A stretch of DNA of 64,000 nucleotides from assembly GCA_024235755.1 (NCBI GenBank), contig JACKLV010000013.1, positions 1 through 64,000 on the forward strand. The letters run 5' to 3'. The translations under genes and the position numbers were made by a program. Position 1 is the stretch's first letter, and each line of letters opens with the position of its first letter. This document shows, piece after piece, positions 8,194 through 17,072 of this stretch. The notes below the pieces were generated by a model. That model worked only from the letters and a program-made list of their open reading frames with translations. It was not told where the DNA came from and did no database searches. The DNA is from Burkholderiales bacterium (GTDB taxonomy: Bacteria > Pseudomonadota > Gammaproteobacteria > Burkholderiales > Nitrosomonadaceae).

Positions 8194-9996
8194 ATGTCGC
8201 ATGCATTGAACATTCTGAAAGAAGTTTTTGGATATCCGGCATTTCGGGGGCAGCAGGCAAATGTCATCGAGCATCTTGTCGACGGAAAAGACTGTTTAGT
8301 ATTGATGCCAACCGGCGGAGGCAAGTCGCTTTGCTATCAAATTCCCGCGTTAATGCGCAAAGGCGTTGCAATTGTCGTTTCCCCTTTGATTTCGCTGATG
8401 CAAAATCAGGTTGCCGCACTTAACGAAGCAGGTGTCGATGCCGCCGTACTGAACTCAGCGCTTCCGGTAGAAGAAGCACAGATCGTCGAACAAAAACTAC
8501 TGGCAGGTTATTATGATTTACTTTATGTCGCACCGGAGCGCTTGCTGACCAAACGTTTTCTTGACCTGATTGCCCAAATTCCACTCGCATTATTTGCGAT
8601 CGATGAAGCCCACTGCGTCTCGCAGTGGGGACATGATTTTCGCCCCGAGTACCGTCAACTGAACGTTCTACACACACGCTTTCCCGAAGTACCGCGAATC
8701 GCCCTAACGGCGACGGCCGACGCCGTTACACGTGAAGAAATAATCGAGCGGCTGGTCCTGCATGATGCCGAAATCTTTTTATCCAGTTTTGACCGGCCCA
8801 ATATTAATTACCAGATAGTTGATAAAATAAACAGCAAGCAACAGCTGCTATCATTTATACAGCACGAGCATTTGCACGATGCTGGTATTGTATATTGCTT
8901 GTCACGAAAAAAAACAGAGGATATCGCAGCATGGTTAAACACACATGGCATAACCGCTTTGCCTTATCATGCGGGGATGAGTCCGCATCAACGTGCGCTG
9001 AACCAGGAGAAATTTTTACGTGAAGAAAGTATTGTCATGGTTGCCACCGTTGCTTTTGGAATGGGTATTGATAAACCAGATGTTCGCTTTGTCGCGCACT
9101 TAGACATGCCAAAAAGCATTGAAGGCTATTATCAGGAGACGGGGCGTGCCGGTCGGGATGGACAAAAAGCCAGCGCCTGGATGGTCTACGGCCTAAATGA
9201 TGTCATTCAGCAACGCCGAATGATCGAAGAGTCAGAGGCGCAGACTCAGTTCAAACAGATTGCAACCAAGAAACTGGAAGCCATGCTGGCATTATGTGAA
9301 ACAAACAGTTGCCGCCGTGCTTACTTGTTGGATTATTTTGGTGAACCAGTTGCGTTCACTGCTTGCGGCAATTGCGACATCTGTTTGAATCCGCCCGATT
9401 CTTGGGACGCTACTATCGCCGTTCAAAAAGCATTATCCTGTGTTTACCGTACCGGACAACAATTTGGCGCCGGTCATTTAATCGATATTCTGCGCGGCAA
9501 CCAAACAATACGCGTTGTAGACTGGGAACATGATCGTATTAGTACTTTTGGAATAGGCAAGGATTTGCCGGTTAAAGGTTGGCGTGCAATTTTCAGACAA
9601 CTGATAGCACTGGGCCTATTGACAACAGACAGCGATAGTTATGGTGCTTTGTGCTTGACAGAAGCAAGCCGTGCCGTATTAAAGGGGCAGAAAAAAATTT
9701 TTTTGCGCCAACAGCCTGAACACAAAAAATACTTACACAAGAAACAGCTCGCCAATGATTGTCCAATCCTGGATCAGGGCGCACAACAACTTCTGGATCA
9801 ATTGCGCAACTGGCGTACGGAAACAGCCCGGAAACATGGCGTGCCCGCATATGTAATTTTTCATGATACGACCTTAATGGAATTGGTACGCATGAATCCG
9901 CAAACGAAAGATGAATTGCTTCGTGTTACCGGTGTCGGCGCGCATAAACTGGATAAATACGGCGATCATTTAATCGAAATTTTGCGTATTGCGTAA
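8194..9996 (+). CDS. recQ: ATP-dependent DNA helicase RecQ
   Basis: 600 residues, usual for bacterial RecQ. A 3'-5' superfamily-2 helicase for recombination and fork repair. Domains in order: motif 0 FGYPAFRGQQ (12-21), Walker A MPTGGGKS, DEAH box AIDEAHCVSQWGHD with the aromatic-rich loop, motif VI YYQETGRAGRDG, the RQC zinc site (Cys at SCRRAYLLDYFGE and CGNCDIC), the winged helix, and a C-terminal HRDC domain (about 520-600, ending KYGDHLIEIL). All key residues are present. It follows the anion transporter on the same strand. Confidence 0.97.
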   Translation: MSHALNILKEVFGYPAFRGQQANVIEHLVDGKDCLVLMPTGGGKSLCYQIPALMRKGVAIVVSPLISLMQNQVAALNEAGVDAAVLNSALPVEEAQIVEQKLLAGYYDLLYVAPERLLTKRFLDLIAQIPLALFAIDEAHCVSQWGHDFRPEYRQLNVLHTRFPEVPRIALTATADAVTREEIIERLVLHDAEIFLSSFDRPNINYQIVDKINSKQQLLSFIQHEHLHDAGIVYCLSRKKTEDIAAWLNTHGITALPYHAGMSPHQRALNQEKFLREESIVMVATVAFGMGIDKPDVRFVAHLDMPKSIEGYYQETGRAGRDGQKASAWMVYGLNDVIQQRRMIEESEAQTQFKQIATKKLEAMLALCETNSCRRAYLLDYFGEPVAFTACGNCDICLNPPDSWDATIAVQKALSCVYRTGQQFGAGHLIDILRGNQTIRVVDWEHDRISTFGIGKDLPVKGWRAIFRQLIALGLLTTDSDSYGALCLTEASRAVLKGQKKIFLRQQPEHKKYLHKKQLANDCPILDQGAQQLLDQLRNWRTETARKHGVPAYVIFHDTTLMELVRMNPQTKDELLRVTGVGAHKLDKYGDHLIEILRIA

Positions 9997-10317
9997 TGTT
10001 TCAACTTTTGGTGCATGAAAATTTTCCCGTAAAATCATAAACAAATCCGCCTTATTTGCTCAGGAATGGAAAAATACGACGGGAGCTGCTTTTTTATAGG
10101 CGAAAAAACAACAATTGTGTTGCACAAAAGCAACATTTGGTCTGTTTTCTGCAAAAAAAAGATTTGTTTTTCTTGCAGGAATGCGATGTGTTGTGCAAAA
10201 TCCATCCATACCTTCCCGGTATTGGGAGGTCAGAAAAAAGCGGGGTGCATTCCACCGGAACACAGTTGGGTTTATTGTTGACCCCCAGTCGTTTTAACAT
10301 TAAAGGAGAACTTCCCT
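9997..10317 (+). other. structured leader region upstream of the porin gene
   Basis: About 320 nt without a credible gene. Several short frames cross it in all phases and none resembles a protein. It holds repeated short complementary tracts: TTGTGTTGCACAA (10115-10127), an A-rich/T-rich pair that folds as TGCAAAAAAAAGA with TTTTTCTTGCA (10149-10178), and ACCTTCCC-ggtatt-GGGAGGT (10210-10231). A ribosome site AAAGGAG precedes the porin ATG at 10318. The length and folding suggest a regulated 5' leader, but no known riboswitch or sRNA is recognised. Confidence 0.45.
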
Positions 10318-11490
10318 ATGAAGAAGAAGCTTATTTCGTTAGCAGTTGCCGGTGCGCTTGCAACACCAATGGTTGCGTCTGCACAAGGAACCAATGTTAC
10401 CATTTTCGGTAGTGTGCAAGCCGAATATGCTACCGTTGACTATGACGGTTTCACCAGCCAGGCACTGATTGGCGATGATACCGGTCGTTCCAGATGGGGT
10501 CTGCATGTTGTTGAACAACTTGGTAGCGGACTGAAAGCAAAAGCTCATATTGAATATGGTTTTAATACCGGTAGTGGCGATTTGGGTGTAGCCCGTGAGC
10601 GCTGGGTTGCTTTGGCTAATGACGCTTGGGGTGAAGTTAAATTCGGTCGCGTTCAATCTCCATTTAAAGATTTTGCTGGCGGTCAAACGATTGATCCTTT
10701 TGCGTACACCACGCTTCAAGCAGCTGGCAGTGGCGGCACAATGACAGCGTCCAGAAATGGGATGGGTTCAGGCGCACAGAGCTTCGTTAACAGCGCTGCC
10801 CGTTACGATTCGCCAACGGTAGAAGGTTTTTCATTTGCGGCTTTGTTGATGCCTGGTGATTCAAACCGTCTTGACCCGATTGGTGGTAATGGCGATCCTA
10901 CTAACGCCGGTGGTGAAGATGGCGAATGGGATTTCCAGATTACCGGTAAATACGAAGCCAACGTAGCCGATCATAACGTTGGCGTGTTTGGTGGTTACTC
11001 CAGGGATAATATCAGTACAAACCAAAAAGCGCTTCAAGGTATCGGTGCTGATGATGAAGAAGTCTGGCGTGGCGGTGCTTCATGGAGCTTTATGGATTTT
11101 CGTCTAAGCGGCCAGTATGAAAACGTCAATAATGCGAGCATCAACGGTGCAGCTTCATGTACAAGCGCTGCGCAACTGGGCTCGGCTGGCGATCCGCGTG
11201 CACAATGTAACTCTGCGATGAATGTGAATGGCGACGGACATTTGTGGTTCGTCGGTGCCGAATATGCAATTGGCAGCACTCGCTTAGTTGCGCAAGGCGG
11301 TATGTCCGAAGCTGATCGGACGACTGCAGCTAATAAACGTGAAGTCAGCAGCTTTACGGTCGGTGCAATCCATAATTTAAGCAAACGCTCAAGCTTGTTT
11401 GGCGGTTATCAGCGTAATATGATAGACGATAGAAACGCTGTATTTAGAGACAGCAACGTTTATACAGTCGGTATGCGTCACAATTTCTAA
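10318..11490 (+). CDS. Gram-negative porin, betaproteobacterial type
   Basis: 390 residues: signal peptide of about 22 residues (MKKKLISLAVAGALATPMVA, cleaved after ASA), then a 16-strand trimeric porin opening with NVTIFGSVQAEY and closing with YTVGMRHNF, whose terminal Phe is the BAM signal. It should form a general diffusion channel in the outer membrane. PEFGxF-type inner-loop sequence is not obvious, but the typical KFGRVQSPFKDFAGG is present at about 115-130. A strong ribosome site (AAAGGAG, 8 nt), the long leader and the strong terminator suggest a highly expressed single-gene unit. Confidence 0.92.
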   Translation: MKKKLISLAVAGALATPMVASAQGTNVTIFGSVQAEYATVDYDGFTSQALIGDDTGRSRWGLHVVEQLGSGLKAKAHIEYGFNTGSGDLGVARERWVALANDAWGEVKFGRVQSPFKDFAGGQTIDPFAYTTLQAAGSGGTMTASRNGMGSGAQSFVNSAARYDSPTVEGFSFAALLMPGDSNRLDPIGGNGDPTNAGGEDGEWDFQITGKYEANVADHNVGVFGGYSRDNISTNQKALQGIGADDEEVWRGGASWSFMDFRLSGQYENVNNASINGAASCTSAAQLGSAGDPRAQCNSAMNVNGDGHLWFVGAEYAIGSTRLVAQGGMSEADRTTAANKREVSSFTVGAIHNLSKRSSLFGGYQRNMIDDRNAVFRDSNVYTVGMRHNF

Positions 11491-11504
11491 GAAACACATG
11501 TATT

Positions 11505-11541
11505 GAAACAAAAAAGGCACCTTAGGTGCCTTTTTTGTTTC
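11505..11541 (+). terminator. strong intrinsic terminator of the porin gene
   Basis: GAAACAAAAAAGGCACC-tta-GGTGCCTTTTTTGTTTC is a perfect 17-bp inverted repeat with a 3-nt loop and a T6 run in the right arm, 14 nt after the porin stop. The A-tract on the left makes it work in either direction. Confidence 0.93.
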
Positions 11542-11847
11542 CGGCAGGAACAGGTCTGGAGCAGAAACTTTCAAAACATTTAGCATTTCCCTTCAACCTG
11601 CTTAAATAACAGCACATCATGCATAACATTCTCAAACTCTTTAGGCCACATTATACAGTCGCATTCCATTCTTTATTATCACAAATAACGATTCATCCTT
11701 ACAGAGCTCAACTGTTAATTAGAGTTACAGAAATCTTGGGAAGTGAATTAAAATACCCTTTGAGACAAAAATACAAAGTATTCAGCATGCCGTTAAACGC
11801 ATGGATTTCGGCCTGGTCAAATAACAATTATGGGAGTAAAGCTCGCT
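11542..11847. other. intergenic stretch, no gene seen
   Basis: About 300 nt between the porin terminator and the next gene. A frame across 11619-11873 has no protein-like features. It should contain the promoter for the following small membrane protein, but no hexamer pair is convincing. Confidence 0.5.
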
Positions 11848-12303
11848 ATGAGTATGAAGAAATGGACAGATGAAGAATTGACCTCAACACGGGACAAGCT
11901 TGAAGAGTGGCGAGAGCGCTATCAAAAAGCGGGGAATAAGATGTGGCATTTTACCGCGTTCCTCGGTGCATTTGCTGTTTCGACCGGTATTGCCTTTATT
12001 TTTTTTGACGGCGTTGACGTACTCAATGTACTCTTGATCGTGATAGGGTCGTTGACTTGCCTTGCCTGGTACAAAAGTGAGAAACGTCGTCAGGATAATC
12101 TGAATTTCCTCAACGAGATCAATAATGAACTGAAGCAACGCGCAAAGAAAGCTGCCAAGTCAAAAACAGAGCCCGCAGAAACGAACAAAAATAAAAAGCA
12201 AAATCAACCCGCCCAAAGCGAGGTACAAGAAACAAATACGCGTTCAATTGATACAGATGACAGCAATAAAGAAACTGACAAGGAATCAAAAGATCGGGTT
12301 TAA
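11848..12303 (+). CDS. small membrane protein of unknown function
   Basis: 151 residues from ATG at 11848; an in-frame ATG at 11830 lacks a ribosome site and the one at 11854 is also possible. The N-terminal 30 residues are charged and helical (TDEELTSTRDKLEEWRERYQK). Two hydrophobic segments follow (about 35-52 and 58-75), then a long hydrophilic C-terminal tail rich in Lys, Glu, Asn, Gln and Thr. I recognise no family. The last 56 nt overlap the next frame, which lacks a good ribosome site, so the two may be one broken gene or a translationally coupled pair. Confidence 0.55.
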   Translation: MSMKKWTDEELTSTRDKLEEWRERYQKAGNKMWHFTAFLGAFAVSTGIAFIFFDGVDVLNVLLIVIGSLTCLAWYKSEKRRQDNLNFLNEINNELKQRAKKAAKSKTEPAETNKNKKQNQPAQSEVQETNTRSIDTDDSNKETDKESKDRV

Positions 12304-12868
12304 AGGCAATGAAACAGTGGTTGAAGAATTTTTCCAGACTGCTCTCTCAAATCAGCACTCCCCTAACAATGGAAACGAATCACAGTCACTTGAAGAATCC
12401 AACTTTGATGCGCTGCGGCAACCCGATATTGAATTGAGCGAAGAGAACAAAAAATTGTTCGCGGTGCTGCATCAGTTCATCTGGATACAAGGTGAGCCGT
12501 TACCACTCATTTTTGATGTAAATGCAAAGGTCTATGCCGATCAAGGGATTACCGAATACGCACTCAAGCAGCTTGAAGCAGACGGTTTACTCAACTTCGA
12601 GCCGGGCGGATATGTTAAAAAAAAATTTGGAAAACATACCCGATTATTCTACTGCGGAAGTCCAACCAAAATCGGCTTTCCAAATGGCATGAACAATCAG
12701 CTTGATCTGGGTTGCGTTATTTTGACTGAGAAAGGAAAGATGCTCGTATCCGTTCAAGATATGTCAAGAAACCAGGTTTTTTATGAATATGTGATTCGTC
12801 GCTGGTATGAATCCGGTTATCTGGTATCTTCGATACAGGTGGATCAAAAAACACCTGGACGGGTTTAG
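12257..12868 (+). CDS. protein of unknown function, possibly the C-terminal part of the preceding gene
   Basis: 203 residues from ATG at 12257; an in-frame TTG at 12248 is also open. Residues about 15-60 are polar and Asn/Glu-rich; from ELSEENKKLF onwards it looks like a compact domain with a winged-helix feel (ITEYALKQLEADGLLNFEPGG). The end, LGCVILTEKGKMLVSV, is typical of DNA- or effector-type helical proteins whose family I cannot name. There is no Shine-Dalgarno sequence, and it overlaps the upstream frame by about 47 nt. A frameshift joining the two would give one membrane-anchored protein of about 340 residues. Confidence 0.5.
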   Translation: MTAIKKLTRNQKIGFKGNETVVEEFFQTALSNQHSPNNGNESQSLEESNFDALRQPDIELSEENKKLFAVLHQFIWIQGEPLPLIFDVNAKVYADQGITEYALKQLEADGLLNFEPGGYVKKKFGKHTRLFYCGSPTKIGFPNGMNNQLDLGCVILTEKGKMLVSVQDMSRNQVFYEYVIRRWYESGYLVSSIQVDQKTPGRV

Positions 12869-12874
12869 AATAAT

Positions 12875-12907
12875 AGGGGTTGTTCACACTTATTGAGAAC
12901 AGCCTCT
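12875..12907. terminator. hairpin between convergent genes
   Basis: AGGGGTTGTTC (12875-12885) pairs with GAACAGCCTCT (12897-12907), giving 11 pairs of which two are G-T. It lies just after the stop at 12868 and just before the end of the glycerate kinase. The following T content is low, so it is a probable but not ideal bidirectional terminator. Confidence 0.55.
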
Positions 12908-12912
12908 AGTCT

Positions 12913-14190
12913 TTACACAATCAGCACAACCCGATAATCATTAACGTTAGTATAGGTTGGGCCTGTTATGACCAAATCGCCCATCTGTTCAAAAAAATGG
13001 TACGAATCATTATCTGCCAGGAATTGATCGGCCTGAATTCCTTTATTCCGCGCTCTCGTTAAAGCGCCGGGTGTAATCAAAGCGCCGGCATTGCTTTCAG
13101 AACCATCCACACCGTCTGTATCGCATGCCAGTGCATAAATGTCATCCAGTCCGCCAAGTTCTATCAGCAGTGACAGCAAAAACTCCGTATTACGGCCGCC
13201 GCGTCCGCTTCCTTTCACGGTCACTGTCGTTTCACCGCCCGACAACAATGCTGCGGGCGGTTTCAGTAAATCGGGATATTTTCGGATCTCTTTGATAAAG
13301 GCTGCATAGACTTTTGCAACTTCACGTGCTTCACCGGTCACCGTATCTCCCAGAATCAGCGTATTAAAATACTGCTTCTGTAAATACTTTTTAGCAGCAG
13401 TCAGTGATTGATGAGCGCTGGCGATCACAATGTTTTCGACATGCTTGAAAAACGCAGAACCTGGTTTAGGGGTCTCGTCCAGTAGCAGCCGATCCCCAGC
13501 AATCAATCGATTCCTGATGCTAGGTGGCACGTCAAGCTGATACTGTTCCAGTACAGACAAGGCATCGGAAAAATGTGTCGGATCCGGTGCGCAGGGTCCG
13601 GAAGCAATATGTGTTGGATCATCTCCGGTCACATCAGAAATCATCAGAGCATGCACCGGTGCGCGAGAAGCCGCTGCGAGCCATCCGCCCTGAATACAGG
13701 ATAGATGTTTGCGTACCGCGTTGATTTCCTGGATACTTGCGCCGCACCGCAAAAGTTGTTGCGTAAGTTTTTGAAGATCGGCCAGCGTTATATCTTCCGG
13801 GGGCAGTGACAGCAGGCTGGATCCACCGCCACTAAATAAACACAGCAGCAGGTCATCTTTAGTCAGCAAACTGACCTGTTTCATTATGATTTGCGCGGCC
13901 TGCAAACCGTTTTTATCCGGTACTGGATGACCGGCTTCAACAAGCCTGATTCGACGCATTGGTAATCCATACCCGTACCGGGTGACCACAATGCCTTCCA
14001 ATACTTTATTCTCTGGCCAATTTTTTTCTACTGCCAAGGCCATGGCTGCCGAGGCTTTGCCTGCACCGACAACAAAAACACGTCCGGACACATGTGATGG
14101 ATCCGGCAAATAACGAGGTACTATGTAAGCCGGATTGGCCGCCCCAATTGCTGTCTGAAAACTATCCAGCAGACAGGCGCGCAGGTTCAT
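12913..14190 (-). CDS. glycerate 2-kinase, GckA/TtuD type (DUF4147 plus MOFRL)
   Basis: 425 residues with the two-domain build of this family: an N-terminal DUF4147 domain (VVGAGKASAAMALAVE; LFSGGGSSLLSLP) and a C-terminal MOFRL domain (LLSGGETTVTVKGSGRGGRN, CDTDGVDGSE). It phosphorylates D-glycerate to 2-phosphoglycerate with ATP; older annotations call it hydroxypyruvate reductase. In a carbon-fixing bacterium it would salvage photorespiratory glycolate carbon, but that link is inferred. Its start overlaps the uvrA stop by 4 nt (ATGA), so the two are translated from one message. Confidence 0.9.
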   Translation of the reverse strand: MNLRACLLDSFQTAIGAANPAYIVPRYLPDPSHVSGRVFVVGAGKASAAMALAVEKNWPENKVLEGIVVTRYGYGLPMRRIRLVEAGHPVPDKNGLQAAQIIMKQVSLLTKDDLLLCLFSGGGSSLLSLPPEDITLADLQKLTQQLLRCGASIQEINAVRKHLSCIQGGWLAAASRAPVHALMISDVTGDDPTHIASGPCAPDPTHFSDALSVLEQYQLDVPPSIRNRLIAGDRLLLDETPKPGSAFFKHVENIVIASAHQSLTAAKKYLQKQYFNTLILGDTVTGEAREVAKVYAAFIKEIRKYPDLLKPPAALLSGGETTVTVKGSGRGGRNTEFLLSLLIELGGLDDIYALACDTDGVDGSESNAGALITPGALTRARNKGIQADQFLADNDSYHFFEQMGDLVITGPTYTNVNDYRVVLIV

Positions 14191-17006
14191 CGTTTCAGTA
14201 TGCTTTGTAAATAGCGGCCGGTATAACTACCCTGATTCATAGCAATTTCTTCGGGCGTACCCTCGGCCACAATACATCCGCCACCGTCACCGCCTTCGGG
14301 CCCCAGGTCAATGATCCAGTCTGCCGTTTTAATGACATCCAGATTATGTTCGATAACAACGACCGTATTGCCATGATCACGCAGTCTGTGCAACACTTTG
14401 AGTAACAGGTCAATATCCTGAAAATGTAGGCCTGTTGTCGGTTCATCCAGTATATAAAGCGTGCGGCCGGTATCGCGTTTGGATAATTCCAGCGATAATT
14501 TCACGCGTTGTGCTTCCCCACCCGACAGCGTTGTTGCAGATTGCCCCAAGGTAATATAGCCCAATCCGACATCCAACAGCGTTTGCAGCTTACGTGCAAC
14601 AACCGGCACCGGACTGAAAAAATCAAATGCGCTTTCAACAGTCATTTGCAAAATTTCATTGATATTTTGACCCTTGTACTGTACTTCTAGGGTTTCACGG
14701 TTATACCGTTTGCCGTGGCAAACGTCGCAAGTAACATAGATATCAGGCAAAAAATGCATTTCTACCTTGATGACGCCGTCACCCTGACAGGCCTCGCAAC
14801 GCCCGCCCTTTACATTGAATGAAAAACGGCCCGGTGCATAACCGCGCTCACGTGCCTGTGGCACGCCCGCAAACAACTCACGGATCGGTGTGAACAAACC
14901 GGTATAGGTAGCCGGATTGGATCGTGGAGTACGTCCAATCGGACTCTGATCCATATTGATGACCTTATCAAAAAACTCCAGGCCCTCGATATGCTTAAAA
15001 GGCGCTGGTTCGGCAGCACTCGCATAGAGATGCTGAGAAACGGCGCGATATAGCGTTTCATTGATTAGGGTAGATTTTCCGGAACCGGAAACACCAGTTA
15101 TACAAACCAGTAGACCTACAGGCAGTTTTAAATGCAGGTTTTTTAAATTATTGCCAGAAGCGCCATTGATGCATAATACTCTATCCTTGCTTGGTTCAGT
15201 TCGGCGAGTAGGAATTTTTATCGACAACCTGCCGGAAAGATAAGCACCTGTCAGAGATTCAGTGTGTGCTTGAATAACCTTGGGCTCACCCTGAGCCACC
15301 ACCTTGCCGCCATGCTCGCCCGCACCCGGACCCATATCAACGACATAATCGGCGAGTTGGATAGCATCTTCATCGTGCTCCACGACGATGACGCTGTTAC
15401 CCAAATCGCGTAAATGTTCGAGTGTACTAAGCAGGCGGTCATTGTCGCGCTGATGTAATCCGATAGAAGGCTCGTCGAGTACGTACATTACGCCCGTAAG
15501 ACCCGAGCCAATCTGGCTGGCCAACCGGATACGTTGAGATTCACCGCCTGATAACGTATCTGCGGAACGATCCAGCGATAAGTAGTCCAGTCCCACATTA
15601 TTCAGAAACTGCAGACGGCTGGAGATTTCCTTAACAATTCTTTCTGCAATCGATTGTTTATGTCCTGGCAGTGTCAACCGATCAAAAAACGTTTTGGTTT
15701 GCTTTAGGGGTAGTGCACTGATTTCATATATGGCTTTGCCATCAACCAGTACATGGCGTGCTGCTGTACATAACCGGGTGCCTTGACAATCCGGGCATGT
15801 CTTGGCATTTAGATATTTACCGAGTTCTTCACGTACTGTTTGCGATTCGGTTTCGCGGTAACGTCGGGTCAGATTGGGAATAATGCCTTCAAATGTGTGT
15901 TTCTGCTGGCTTTTTTTTCCTCCTTCATTGAGATAAGTAAACTGTATTTTTTCCTGTCCGGAACCATGCAGAATAATTTCCTGGATCGCCGCATCCAGAT
16001 TCTCAAAAGGCATTTCAATATCAAAGCGGTAATGGTCAGCAAGATTGGTTAACAACTGAAAATAAAACTGGTTACGCCGATCCCAGTTTTTTACCGCGCC
16101 TGATGCCAATGACAAATGTGGAAATGCCACAACGCGCGTTGGATCAAAAAAAGTAATCTGACCAAGTCCGTCGCACCGCTGGCAAGCTCCCAATGGATTA
16201 TTGAACGAGAATAACCTGGGTTCGAGCTCTGAAAGTGAATAACTACAAACGGGACAGCTAAATTTTGCAGAAAAAAGGTGTGTCTGGCCGCCGTCCATTT
16301 CTACCGCCAATGCGCGTCCATCAGCATGACGCAGGGCTACTTCGAATGATTCGGCAAGTCGTTGCTTTGCATCCGGTGAAACTTTTAGGCGATCAATGAC
16401 TATTTCCACCGTATGCTTCTTGTTTTTTTGCAGCTTGGGCAAATCATCAATCTCGTATACTTCGCCATCAATACGCAAGCGGATAAATCCTTGCGCGCGC
16501 AACTCGTCAAACAAATCGGCCTGTTCCCCTTTGCGTTCCACTATCAGCGGCGCCAGTACCATCAATCGAGTTCCAGCGGGCAATTCAAGTACATGGTCGA
16601 CCATCTGAGAAACGCTCTGCGCGGTTAGCGTGATATGATGGGTTGGACACTGTGGATCGCCTACGCGCGCATATAGCAGACGCAGATAATCATGAATTTC
16701 CGTCACAGTGCCTACAGTGGAGCGCGGGTTATGCGATGTGGCTTTTTGTTCAATAGCAATAGCAGGCGAAAGACCCTCAATCGAATCGACATCGGGTTTT
16801 TCCATCAGTTGCAAAAACTGTCTAGCATAAGCCGAAAGCGATTCCACATAACGCCGTTGTCCTTCTGCATAAAGTGTATCGAACGCGAGCGAGGATTTGC
16901 CAGATCCGGATAGTCCGGTTATCACGATAAGTTTATTACGTGGCAGATCGAGATTGATATTTTTAAGATTATGGGTGCGCGCACCGCGAATTCTAATCAA
17001 TTCCAT
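14187..17006 (-). CDS. uvrA: excinuclease ABC subunit A
   Basis: 939 residues, standard UvrA length. Damage-sensing ATPase of nucleotide excision repair. Two ABC modules: Walker A GLSGSGKSSLAFDT near residue 31 and TGVSGSGKSTL near 635, with signatures LSGGESQRIRLASQIG and LSGGEAQRVKLSLEL. Zinc sites are CPVCSYSL with CQRC in the first half and CEACQGDG with CDVCHGKRY in the second. Everything needed is present. I found no LexA box of the gamma-type CTG-N10-CAG in the 66-nt gap upstream. It is co-translated with the glycerate kinase, an unusual partner. Confidence 0.98.
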   Translation of the reverse strand: MELIRIRGARTHNLKNINLDLPRNKLIVITGLSGSGKSSLAFDTLYAEGQRRYVESLSAYARQFLQLMEKPDVDSIEGLSPAIAIEQKATSHNPRSTVGTVTEIHDYLRLLYARVGDPQCPTHHITLTAQSVSQMVDHVLELPAGTRLMVLAPLIVERKGEQADLFDELRAQGFIRLRIDGEVYEIDDLPKLQKNKKHTVEIVIDRLKVSPDAKQRLAESFEVALRHADGRALAVEMDGGQTHLFSAKFSCPVCSYSLSELEPRLFSFNNPLGACQRCDGLGQITFFDPTRVVAFPHLSLASGAVKNWDRRNQFYFQLLTNLADHYRFDIEMPFENLDAAIQEIILHGSGQEKIQFTYLNEGGKKSQQKHTFEGIIPNLTRRYRETESQTVREELGKYLNAKTCPDCQGTRLCTAARHVLVDGKAIYEISALPLKQTKTFFDRLTLPGHKQSIAERIVKEISSRLQFLNNVGLDYLSLDRSADTLSGGESQRIRLASQIGSGLTGVMYVLDEPSIGLHQRDNDRLLSTLEHLRDLGNSVIVVEHDEDAIQLADYVVDMGPGAGEHGGKVVAQGEPKVIQAHTESLTGAYLSGRLSIKIPTRRTEPSKDRVLCINGASGNNLKNLHLKLPVGLLVCITGVSGSGKSTLINETLYRAVSQHLYASAAEPAPFKHIEGLEFFDKVINMDQSPIGRTPRSNPATYTGLFTPIRELFAGVPQARERGYAPGRFSFNVKGGRCEACQGDGVIKVEMHFLPDIYVTCDVCHGKRYNRETLEVQYKGQNINEILQMTVESAFDFFSPVPVVARKLQTLLDVGLGYITLGQSATTLSGGEAQRVKLSLELSKRDTGRTLYILDEPTTGLHFQDIDLLLKVLHRLRDHGNTVVVIEHNLDVIKTADWIIDLGPEGGDGGGCIVAEGTPEEIAMNQGSYTGRYLQSILKR

Positions 17007-17072
17007 TGGCTATCTATGTACGAGTCAACCTGATAATATACCCAACTTTTCAGAAAACACATAACCTGATTT

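Noticed and set aside
10056..10412. Several overlapping short frames on both strands before the porin
   Set aside because: No ribosome site or family resemblance; composition follows the A/T tracts of the leader.
17007..17072. LexA box for uvrA in the uvrA/MFS gap
   Set aside because: No CTG-N10-CAG type match on either strand.
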